A stretch of 64,000 nucleotides of DNA from VYFG01 sp965204165. GTDB lineage: Bacteria; Pseudomonadota; Gammaproteobacteria; Arenicellales; Poriferihabitantaceae. Numbering within the stretch: position 1 is the first letter of the stretch; the number at the start of each line of letters is the position of its first letter. Below are positions 52,412 through 60,135 of this stretch, in pieces. The position numbers were made by a program, and so were the translations under genes. Location: NCBI GenBank assembly GCA_965204165.1, contig OZ241969.1:3596001-3660000 (forward strand). The letters run 5' to 3'. A model generated the notes under the pieces. That model made no database searches, was not told the DNA's origin, and saw only the letters and a list, made by a program, of their open reading frames with translations.

Positions 52412-53949
52412 TGACGGCGAAAACCATCCGGGCGGTGATCGACCGCCACGCGGCCGGTCATGGGGATGACATCTTCCTGGTGGATCCTGAATACGACCGC
52501 ACGCTGACCTTTAGCCAACTGAAAGCCGGCACCGAAGCGATCCGCACATGTCTTGACCGGCTCGGTGTGGCCCGGGGCGCCAAGGTGGCCTTCCTGCTCG
52601 ACAACGGGTACTGGACCGCCCAGCTCTTTCTCGGCGTGATGGCCGCGGGCCGGGTGATCGTGCCCCTGAACGCCGTGTCCGGGACCCAGCAGCTTGTGCA
52701 TGTCCTTGGACATTCCGACGCGGAACTGGTGTTCGTCTCCGCTGCGTACAAGGAGCGGCTGACGGAGCTCAGGGCCGCAGTGGACCGGGAGCTCCGGGTG
52801 GTAGAGCTGGACGAGGACAAGGGACCGGCCTGGCCGGCAGACGGCAACGGCACGCTGCCGGCGCCCACTTCCGGGCCGGACGAGAAGGACCCGGCGCTGC
52901 TGCTCTACACCTCCGGCTCCACGGGGCTGCCGAAGGGTGCGATCATGAACCAACGGGCCATCGTCACGGGCGGCGAGAACGTGGAACTCGGCCACGAACT
53001 CGGCCCGGGGGACCGCGTGCTCTGCGTCCTGCCGATCTACCACATCAACGGCGCCATGGTCACCGTGGTCGCCCCGCTAGTGAGCAGGGGCAGCGTGGTG
53101 ATGCCGTCCCGCTTCCGCGCCAGCCGGTTCTGGGACCTGGTCGCCGCCCATGGCTGCACTTGGTCCAGCGTGGTTCCGACGATCATCAAGTACCTGCATG
53201 ACCGGGCGGCCGAGGAGCCATTCGACTTCGGTGCCGATCCGCGCCTGGCGGCCTTCCGCTTCGGGCGTTCGGCGTCCGCGCCGCTGCCGGTGGTGGTGCT
53301 CAGGCAGTGGGAGGACACCTTCGGGGTGCCCATGATCGAGACCATCGGTCTGACCGAGACATCCGGCACCGTGGCCACCAACCCGATGCCGCCCCGGGCC
53401 TGCAAGCCGGGCTCGGTGGGATTTCCCTGCGGCAACGAGATCCGCGTGGTGGACGAGGCGGGCAACGAGTGCGCGCCCCTGATCCCGGGGGAACTGGTGG
53501 TCCGCGGAGAGAACGTGCTCGACTGCTATTACAAGAATCCCGAGGCAACCGAGGGCGCATTTTTCGGCGAGTGGTTCCGTACCGGCGACCTCGGGAAAAA
53601 GGATGACGAGGGATATCTCTACATCACCGGCCGGCTGAAGGAACTCATCATCCGCGGCGGGGAGAACATCGCGCCGCGTGAGATCGACGACGTGCTCTAC
53701 CGGCATGAAGCCATCCTGGAGGCGGCGGCGGTGGGGGTGGACGACGAGAACTACGGCCAGGAGGTGGTGGCCTGCGTGGTGATCCGCGACGGCCACCGGG
53801 CGACGGAGGAGGAACTCAAGGCATTCTGCGAACAGGCCGTCGGCGGGGTGAAATGCCCCAAGACCATCTATTTCATGGACGACCTGCCCAAGGGACCGTC
53901 CGGCAAGATCCAGCGGCTCCGGTTGCCGGACATGATCCGGGACCTCTGA
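52411..53949 (+). CDS. sauT: Sulfoacetate-CoA ligase-like acyl-CoA synthetase
   Basis: The 512-residue AMP-forming ligase has the P-loop LLYTSGSTGLPKGAIM, TIGLTETSGTVATNP, WFRTGDLGKKDDEGYLYITG and the catalytic Lys in PKGPSGKIQRLRL. It activates a carboxylic acid as its CoA ester. Its ATG overlaps the sauS stop (TGATG), so the two are translated together; in Cupriavidus the SauT/SauS pair activates sulfoacetate and reduces it. The assignment rests mainly on this pairing. Confidence 0.78.
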   Translation: MTAKTIRAVIDRHAAGHGDDIFLVDPEYDRTLTFSQLKAGTEAIRTCLDRLGVARGAKVAFLLDNGYWTAQLFLGVMAAGRVIVPLNAVSGTQQLVHVLGHSDAELVFVSAAYKERLTELRAAVDRELRVVELDEDKGPAWPADGNGTLPAPTSGPDEKDPALLLYTSGSTGLPKGAIMNQRAIVTGGENVELGHELGPGDRVLCVLPIYHINGAMVTVVAPLVSRGSVVMPSRFRASRFWDLVAAHGCTWSSVVPTIIKYLHDRAAEEPFDFGADPRLAAFRFGRSASAPLPVVVLRQWEDTFGVPMIETIGLTETSGTVATNPMPPRACKPGSVGFPCGNEIRVVDEAGNECAPLIPGELVVRGENVLDCYYKNPEATEGAFFGEWFRTGDLGKKDDEGYLYITGRLKELIIRGGENIAPREIDDVLYRHEAILEAAAVGVDDENYGQEVVACVVIRDGHRATEEELKAFCEQAVGGVKCPKTIYFMDDLPKGPSGKIQRLRLPDMIRDL

Positions 53950-53953
53950 GGCA

Positions 53954-54937
53954 GTGCGCGCGGTCCAGGTCAACGCCTACGGCGGGCGGGACGGCATCGC
54001 ACTGAACGACGTTCCGCCGCCGGCACCGACCGCCGGCGAGGTACGGGTGGACATCAAGGTGGCAGGGCTCAACTTCATCGACGTCTACATGCGGGAGGGG
54101 AAGTACCGCGATTCCAGGACCTACGGCACTCCCCTGCCCTTCACCCTGGGCATGGAGGGCGCCGGGGTGGTGGCCGATGCCAACGGATCGGACCGTCTCG
54201 GGACGGGGGACCGGGTGGCCTGGTGCCTGTCCCGGGGCAGCTATGCGGACAGCGCCTGCGTGCCGGGCTGGAAACTGGTGAAGCTGCCGCCTGACATCGA
54301 TTTCGATACCGGCGCCGCCCTCATGCTGCAGGGCTGCACCGCCCATTACCTGACCCATTCCGCCGCCAACCTGCAGCCGGGCAGCCGGTGCCTGGTGCAT
54401 GCCGGCGCCGGGGGCGTCGGGCAGATCCTGATCCAGCTCGCGGTGCGTCGTGGCGCCAGCGTGATCGCCACCGTGGGCAGTCCGGACAAGGCCGCCGTCG
54501 CGGCGGCCCTGGGCGCGGAGCACACCATCCTCTACCGCGAGATGGATTTTCTTGAGGCGGTGATGGACATTACCGGCGGCGAGGGCGTCGATGTCGCCTA
54601 TGATTCCGTGGGCAGGGACACCATCGACCGCAGCATCCGCTGCCTGCGCCGGCTGGGCACGGTGGTGAACTACGGCGGCGCATCCGGCTTGGTAGACTCC
54701 GTGAGCCCCCTCGCCCTGGCGGAAGCCGGGTCGGTATTCTTCACCCGTCCCCATCTCGCCCACTACCTCGCGGACCGGAACGAGGTCGCCTGGCGGACGG
54801 ATGATCTCTTTCAGGCCGTCCGTGAAGGGGCGCTCAGGATCACCATCGACCGCCGCTTTCCCCTGGAAGCGGCAGGGGAAGCCATGGAATACCTGGAAGA
54901 AAGGCGGAGCAGGGGGAAACTGTTGCTGGATCCGTAA
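53954..54937 (+). CDS. NADPH:quinone reductase-like medium-chain dehydrogenase
   Basis: The 327-residue zinc-free MDR protein of the quinone oxidoreductase type has LNFIDVYMREGKY near the N-terminus and the NADPH-binding VHAGAGGVGQILIQLAVRRG. It reduces quinones or activated double bonds. The GTG start at 53954 lies 4 bases after the ligase stop, so it is in the sau operon, but its role there is unclear. Confidence 0.85.
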   Translation: MRAVQVNAYGGRDGIALNDVPPPAPTAGEVRVDIKVAGLNFIDVYMREGKYRDSRTYGTPLPFTLGMEGAGVVADANGSDRLGTGDRVAWCLSRGSYADSACVPGWKLVKLPPDIDFDTGAALMLQGCTAHYLTHSAANLQPGSRCLVHAGAGGVGQILIQLAVRRGASVIATVGSPDKAAVAAALGAEHTILYREMDFLEAVMDITGGEGVDVAYDSVGRDTIDRSIRCLRRLGTVVNYGGASGLVDSVSPLALAEAGSVFFTRPHLAHYLADRNEVAWRTDDLFQAVREGALRITIDRRFPLEAAGEAMEYLEERRSRGKLLLDP

Positions 54938-55208
54938 TCCCCGCTACAGTGGCCGGGTAACCGTCCGGAAGGGATGACGCACCCGGCAACCCCGGGGCCT
55001 TCAGGATGTTCCGGCAGTGCGGGAGTAAAGCGTTTCCAGGAGCCGGGACGGCAAACATGCCTGCAATGACCCGAATTCGTCCGTGATCCCTGCTCATACA
55101 CGGTTCCCGGATTCCGGACACGTCCCGCCCGCTACCCGCTTAGTCTGTCAGCATGCCGGTGCAATGTCGTGCGGCACGTATGCATGCGGTGAACAACAAT
55201 GTAACCCG

Positions 55209-56216
55209 CTAGAGGTACCCGCCGTCATAGCATGCCGACCCCCGTTCCCGGTGCCACAGCCGGTACAGGTGGCGTCTTTTTTCCGGGTCCTCGTGATCCT
55301 TAAATTCCGAGCGGTAATGCCCCACCTCGTGATTGTTGAGATACTGGATCTGCCCCCGGTGAAGCGGCGCCTCGTACCAGATTTCCTCGCTGGAACACAC
55401 TTCGTCGATGGCGTCCAAGGCCGCCACGAGCTCGCCGTCCATGTCCTGCCCCGCCACCTCGTAGCCCTTCCGCACCAGAGAGGAGTTGGCCCGGGCATTG
55501 AGCCGGTCGCCGCTCCAGCTGAAATACGGCGCAAGGCATACCGGCGGCGCGCCGGCGGCGTGTTCCTTCTGGCGGTCGAAGTACATCGGCAGATACAGGC
55601 GCTCCAGCTGCCCGGGAAACCTGTCCTGCATGCGCCGGTGCACGGTATACAGGCTGCAGAACCGGCTGATCCCACCCTCCGCCGCCGGGTAGCAGCACAG
55701 CAGTCCGACATGGTCCGGCACCATGCTCGCGAAGGCATTGTCGGTATGGAACACCAGTTCCACCGAAGTGTGCGATCCGCGGACGCCGTACTCGTAGGCC
55801 TGCCCGGTGTCGCGCACATTGTAGATCATCTCCCCGTTCCATTTCTGCGCCACCGGCCGGCCGATGAACTGGCCGAGCAGCCAGTAGACCTCCACCATCA
55901 CCTCCGGGGGATGGTCGTCCATCGGCATCCGGTCCAGCACGGCGAAGCCGACACCGTTGTCCACCTTATCCTTCATTGTCCCCATGGTGTCCGCGCAACG
56001 GGGAAGGGAAAAATCCGCAACGCGCCTTTGGAGGTTCTGCAGCGGATTGGCGGCGATGAAGTCCGCCAGGCGATCGATCTCCCGGCGCATCCCGTCATCC
56101 AGGGAAATCAGCCAGTCCGATTCAGAGACCTCGCGGGCCAGCCAGCCCCGTGGGCCCGGCGGGACCTGCCGGACGGGACCCGTCTCGGCGGTGCAGTCAA
56201 GGTAGCGAAGAGTCAT
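55209..56216 (-). CDS. TauD/TfdA-like 2-oxoglutarate dioxygenase
   Basis: The 335-residue Fe(II)/2-oxoglutarate oxygenase has the iron ligands His157 and Asp159 (VFHTDNAF), the distal His in NNHEVGHYRSEF and the co-substrate Arg in KRRHLYRLW. It resembles the TauD/gamma-butyrobetaine hydroxylase group, which hydroxylates a substrate next to a sulfonate, amine or carboxylate. ATG 56216 avoids overlap with the FAH gene; a TTG at 56246 would overlap it by 8 bases. Neighbours (FAH hydrolase, PhyH-like oxygenase) suggest a ring or side-chain catabolic step. Substrate unknown. Confidence 0.85.
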   Translation of the reverse strand: MTLRYLDCTAETGPVRQVPPGPRGWLAREVSESDWLISLDDGMRREIDRLADFIAANPLQNLQRRVADFSLPRCADTMGTMKDKVDNGVGFAVLDRMPMDDHPPEVMVEVYWLLGQFIGRPVAQKWNGEMIYNVRDTGQAYEYGVRGSHTSVELVFHTDNAFASMVPDHVGLLCCYPAAEGGISRFCSLYTVHRRMQDRFPGQLERLYLPMYFDRQKEHAAGAPPVCLAPYFSWSGDRLNARANSSLVRKGYEVAGQDMDGELVAALDAIDEVCSSEEIWYEAPLHRGQIQYLNNHEVGHYRSEFKDHEDPEKRRHLYRLWHRERGSACYDGGYL

Positions 56217-56238
56217 AAGAGAAACGCCGGACGCGTGA

Positions 56239-56937
56239 TCAGACAATCCTGGTGGTCAGTGCGCCCACCCCGGCGACGGAGCATTCTACCAAATCTCCCC
56301 GCACCACCGGCCCGACGCCAGCAGGGGTTCCGGTCATGATCAGGTCGCCCGGCCTGAGTTCAAAGAGGCCGGACAGGTACGCGACGATTTCCGGCACTTT
56401 CCAGATCAGCTGGTTGAGGTCGCCCTCCTGGCGGATTTCGCCGTTGACCCTGAGTTCCACCTGCCCTTCCGCGGGATGACCGATCTCCGCGGCCGGCGCC
56501 ACGGCGCTCATGGGCGCGGAGTGCTCGAAGGCCTTGCCGATTTCCCAGGGACGGCCGGCATTCTTCATTTCCGCCTGGAGGTCCCGCCGGGTCATGTCCA
56601 GACCCACCGCATAGCCCCAGACGTGATCCAGCGCGGCATCGACGCCGATATCGCTGCCGCCCCGGCCGATGGCGGCCACCAGCTCGACTTCATGGTGCAC
56701 GTTCCCGGTCCTCGGCGGATAGGGGAAATCCCCGTCATCCAACACCAGGTTGTCGGGGTTCTTGAGGAAGAAGAACGGCAGTTCCCTGTCCGGATCGTGG
56801 CCCATTTCGATGGCATGGGCGGCATAGTTGCGCCCGACGCAGTAGATCCGGTGGACCGGGAAGCGGGCGTCGCTTCCCCGTACCGGCAGGCAGGGGATCC
56901 CGGGAGCGGGAAACACGTATTCAGGCATGGGCTTCAT
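56239..56937 (-). CDS. Fumarylacetoacetate hydrolase-family protein
   Basis: The 232-residue FAH-superfamily protein has YCVGRNYAAHAIEMG, the metal-binding Glu cluster in VHHEVELVAAIG and MTGTPAGVGPVVRGD at the end. Members hydrolyse C-C bonds of 1,3-diketones or decarboxylate oxo acids such as oxaloacetate and pyruvate derivatives. ATG 56937 is preferred over TTG 56958. It precedes the TauD-like gene on the same strand by 22 bases. Confidence 0.88.
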   Translation of the reverse strand: MKPMPEYVFPAPGIPCLPVRGSDARFPVHRIYCVGRNYAAHAIEMGHDPDRELPFFFLKNPDNLVLDDGDFPYPPRTGNVHHEVELVAAIGRGGSDIGVDAALDHVWGYAVGLDMTRRDLQAEMKNAGRPWEIGKAFEHSAPMSAVAPAAEIGHPAEGQVELRVNGEIRQEGDLNQLIWKVPEIVAYLSGLFELRPGDLIMTGTPAGVGPVVRGDLVECSVAGVGALTTRIV

Positions 56938-56958
56938 GATTCCGTCGGCGTCGCTCAA

Positions 56959-57196
56959 TCAGTCGAACCGCAGCGCGTAGACCGGCAATTGGTGCCGGGA
57001 TACGCTCTCCCACAGGACGCAGTCGTCGTCGCTGATCCACAGTGACCCGGTAGTGCTGCCCATGGCCAGTTTCCCCGCAGGAACGGGAACCTGGATAACA
57101 CGTCCTCGCGCAACCCTTGTACGGTGGCGCCCTGTGCCTCGGTGCGGGGCACTGGACGTGGCGTCTCAGATTGGCGGTAAAATTGACGACGGCCAT
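56959..57196 (-). pseudogene. Deletion fusion of a MoaD-like gene and a BNR-repeat gene
   Basis: Three frames each hold recognisable pieces. From ATG 57196: MAVVNFTANLRRHVQCPAP, the start of MoaD/ThiS-family proteins. In the next frame: EAQGATVQGLREDVLSRFPF, the following part of the same fold. In the third: KLAMGSTTGSLWISDDDCVL to VYALRFD and a stop at 56959-56961, the end of a WD40/BNR (sialidase-like) repeat protein. MoaD-like and BNR-repeat genes often sit side by side, so a deletion joining them plus two frameshifts explains this remnant. Non-functional. Confidence 0.6.
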
Positions 57197-57321
57197 GGCA
57201 TTTCTGACGGGTGGCCGGAATTATAGCGAACCCAGAGAGGATTGCCGTCCCATTCACGATTCTTTGCGATCTTCTTCCATTGGCATCCGCCCGGACTTCC
57301 CACTCGGCACTTGACCTGGCC

Positions 57322-58098
57322 ATGCAGGAGCGTGGCTGGATCCTGTTCGAAGACGACCCGGCCCTGCACCGCTGGATCCGCGGCACGCTGCCCGCGGTGC
57401 GGAGCACCCTGGACGATCCCGCATACCAGCAGTGGTGGCGGCACGGCGACACCTGGTTCGTCGGCGTGAATGCGCTGGAAAACGGCCCCGACGGCGCGGT
57501 TCCCGGGGGCCTCCCGTTTACCGGGCAGGCACTGTCCTACCTGGCCCGTACGAATGCCTTTCGCGACCTGCCCCTTGACCGGGCGCAGGTCTCCGTGTGC
57601 TTCCCGGGGTACCCGGCCAGGTCCGCGGCGGAATCCGACGCGAGCCACCGCTATCGCCGCCAGCGCGACGCGGCGCATATCGACGGCATGCTGCGCCGTG
57701 GACCCGACCGGCGCCGGTATCTCGGTGAACACCACGCCTACATACTCGGCATCCCGATGGTTGCGTTCCAGTCCGGGGCCGCGCCGTTCGTGGTATGGGA
57801 GGGATCCCACCGGATCGCACGGGAATTCTTTCACCGCCTGCTTGCCGGCCGGGAACCCGGCGCATGGCAGACTCTTGACCTGACGGACAGCTACCACGAA
57901 CTGCGGCGCGACATTTTCCGGCGCTGCCCGAGAAGGGAGATTCATGCCCTTCCGGGGCAGTGCTTCCTGGTGCACCGCATGGCGCTCCATGGAATGGCGC
58001 CCTGGCAGGCCCATGCGAAGGCCGGACCGGATGGACGTATGGTCTGCTATTTCCGGCCCGAGATTCCGGATCCCCTGACCTGGCTCAACTTGCCCTGA
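57322..58098 (+). CDS. Phytanoyl-CoA dioxygenase-like 2OG oxygenase
   Basis: The 258-residue Fe(II)/2-oxoglutarate oxygenase of the PhyH type has H119 and D121 (AAHIDGML) as iron ligands, the distal His at 218 (CFLVHRMALHG) and co-substrate Arg in GRMVCYFRPE. ATG 57322 gives a typical beginning (MQERGWILFEDDPALHRW). A longer frame from GTG 57211 adds 37 residues with no family character and overlaps the remnant region. Substrates in this family are diverse. Confidence 0.8.
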   Translation: MQERGWILFEDDPALHRWIRGTLPAVRSTLDDPAYQQWWRHGDTWFVGVNALENGPDGAVPGGLPFTGQALSYLARTNAFRDLPLDRAQVSVCFPGYPARSAAESDASHRYRRQRDAAHIDGMLRRGPDRRRYLGEHHAYILGIPMVAFQSGAAPFVVWEGSHRIAREFFHRLLAGREPGAWQTLDLTDSYHELRRDIFRRCPRREIHALPGQCFLVHRMALHGMAPWQAHAKAGPDGRMVCYFRPEIPDPLTWLNLP

Positions 58099-58134
58099 TC
58101 CCCCGGCAAAAACCCGCGGCTCCCTGCCGCGCCG

Positions 58135-59376
58135 TCAGGCCACCCCCGCCCGGGCAAGCATCGAGTCCAGCAGGACCTGGCAGCCCGCCGCCAGGTGTTC
58201 GGGCTCCGCGTTTTCGCTCTCGTTGTGGCTGATCCCGCCCTCGCAGGGAACGAAGATCATCGCAGTCGGGACTTTTCTTGCCATATAGACAGCGTCATGA
58301 CCGGCGCCGCTGATCATGTCCCGGTGGCTGTAGCCTCCCTGCGCGGCGCCCTGCCGCACCAGGTCCACGCAATCGCGGTCGAAGGGGGTGGCGGGAGACA
58401 CCCAGAACACGGACAGGTCGTAACGGCAGCCGTGGCGGTCGGCGATGGCATCGAATTCCCGCCGCATGGCACCCTCCATGTCCACAAGCACGCGGTCGTC
58501 CGGATGGCGGGTGTCGATGCTCGTCCAGACATGCCCCGGGATCACGTTGCGGCTGCCGGGAATCACCCGTATGAGTCCGCAGGTGGCACAGGCATCGGGC
58601 GCATTTTCAAGGCCGAGGCGGTTCACCGCCTGGATCATTCCGGCAGTGCACACCAGCGCGTCCTTCCGAAGCGGCATCGGCGTGGGGCCCGCATGGGCTT
58701 CCTGGCCGTAGACGTCCAGTTCGTACCAGCGCTGTCCCTGGGCGCCTGTGACCACGCCGATGGTCTTCTGCTCGTTTTCGAGGATGGGGCCCTGCTCGAT
58801 ATGGGCCTCGAAGTAGGCGTCCACTTCCCGGTCGCCCAGGCCCTCCCCGATCCACCCGAGACGGTCGAGTTCCTCCCGTACGGTCACGCCGTCGGCGTCC
58901 TCGAGGGCATACACCCAATCCAGTTCAAAGACGCCGGCATAGGCGCCAGAACCCATCATGGGCGGTGAAAAGCGGCTGCCCTCCTCGTTGTTCCACACCG
59001 CAAGCTCAAGGGGGGCACGGGTGGTCACCCCGTGTTCCACCAGGGTCCGCAGAACCTCAAGCCCGGCGAGTACGCCGTACACCCCGTCGAACCGGCCCCC
59101 GGTGGGCTGGCTGTCGAGATGGCTGCCGGTCATGACCGCAGGCAGTCCGTCATCGGCTCCCTCCCGCCGGATGAACAGGTTGCCGGCGAGGTCCAGGGAG
59201 TGGCTGCAACCGATCTCCCGGCACCACCGTTCCAGCACGTTGCGCCCCACCTGGTCGAGGTCGGTCATGGCCAGCCGGCACACGCCGCCCTTGTCGGTGG
59301 CACCGATACGGGCCATCTCCATGAGGGACCGCCACAGGCGGTCGGCATCGATTCGGATACTGTTTTCTGAATTCAT
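58135..59376 (-). CDS. M20 N-carbamoyl-amino acid hydrolase/allantoate amidohydrolase-like
   Basis: The 413-residue M20 zinc hydrolase has TGSHLDSQPTGGRFDGVYG, NNEEGSRFSP (catalytic Glu), FEAHIEQGPILE and a C-terminal GAGHDAVYMA. It closely follows the beta-ureidopropionase/L-carbamoylase/allantoate amidohydrolase pattern, which releases ammonia and CO2 from ureido acids. It ends 36 bases from the convergent PhyH-like gene and lies downstream of soxG. Role: hydrolysis of a ureido or carbamoyl amino acid, possibly from creatinine, hydantoin or purine breakdown. Confidence 0.88.
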   Translation of the reverse strand: MNSENSIRIDADRLWRSLMEMARIGATDKGGVCRLAMTDLDQVGRNVLERWCREIGCSHSLDLAGNLFIRREGADDGLPAVMTGSHLDSQPTGGRFDGVYGVLAGLEVLRTLVEHGVTTRAPLELAVWNNEEGSRFSPPMMGSGAYAGVFELDWVYALEDADGVTVREELDRLGWIGEGLGDREVDAYFEAHIEQGPILENEQKTIGVVTGAQGQRWYELDVYGQEAHAGPTPMPLRKDALVCTAGMIQAVNRLGLENAPDACATCGLIRVIPGSRNVIPGHVWTSIDTRHPDDRVLVDMEGAMRREFDAIADRHGCRYDLSVFWVSPATPFDRDCVDLVRQGAAQGGYSHRDMISGAGHDAVYMARKVPTAMIFVPCEGGISHNESENAEPEHLAAGCQVLLDSMLARAGVA

Positions 59377-59541
59377 GGCATGATCACTGCTGGACCTGGA
59401 AATTGGGCGTCCCGTCCGGCCGCCCGACGGCTCCGGTCGGATTTTGGCAGATCATCCTGCCGGGTGCACCGCATGACAGCCCGCAATCCTGCCATGACAC
59501 GACGCCCGGGCCAACCCTTATGGACGAATGCCCCGGCCGTC

Positions 59542-60135
59542 TCAGGTGCCGGCGCCCGGCAGCGCCGACTGGCGCACCTCGACCCCGAACTGGCGCGCGG
59601 TCTCCATCAGCACCTCCCAGCAGGAAAGGGCGAACCCTCGAGGCATGAAGAGTTCATAGCCCGCGGTGCTGCGCCACAGCGTGACGCCGACATGATGCAG
59701 TGCCGAGGAGGCCACCGACCCCTGGGGAAAGGCGTTCTCCCTCAGGTCCAGTGGCAGAAACCGGTTCAGCAGCGCCGCGGCATCGGGACCGGTGATCCGG
59801 ATCCGGGTCCGGGAATGGGACAGGTCCAGGACGGCGCCGGCGGAAGGATCCAAAGGCGGCGCCGCGGTCCCGACGATCCACCATTTGAGGGGCTCTGTCC
59901 GCAAAAACGCGACGCCGCCGGATTCGAGCGCCATTCCGGGACCCGGCAGGGCATCGGCCCCCGCGACCTCCGCGAGGGCGGCGCCGCACGTATCCAGGGT
60001 GTCCGGCCAGGCGGCCACCTGGTACAGGACCAGGTCCCTCAAGAGTTCCAGGACGACCCCGGGGCCGTCTTCGGTGACGATGCCGCTGACTCCGGCGACA
60101 AGGTGACCATCCAGTGCGGATGCGCGATCAGCCAT
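59542..60135 (-). CDS. soxG: Sarcosine oxidase gamma subunit
   Basis: The 197-residue gamma subunit of heterotetrameric sarcosine oxidase has no catalytic cofactor of its own and stabilises the complex. LDLSHSRTRIRITGPDAAAL and LNRFLPLDLRENAFPQGSVA are characteristic of SoxG (a GcvT-like fold). ATG 60135 overlaps the soxA end by 8 bases, as usual in this operon. It is the last gene of the cluster. Confidence 0.88.
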   Translation of the reverse strand: MADRASALDGHLVAGVSGIVTEDGPGVVLELLRDLVLYQVAAWPDTLDTCGAALAEVAGADALPGPGMALESGGVAFLRTEPLKWWIVGTAAPPLDPSAGAVLDLSHSRTRIRITGPDAAALLNRFLPLDLRENAFPQGSVASSALHHVGVTLWRSTAGYELFMPRGFALSCWEVLMETARQFGVEVRQSALPGAGT

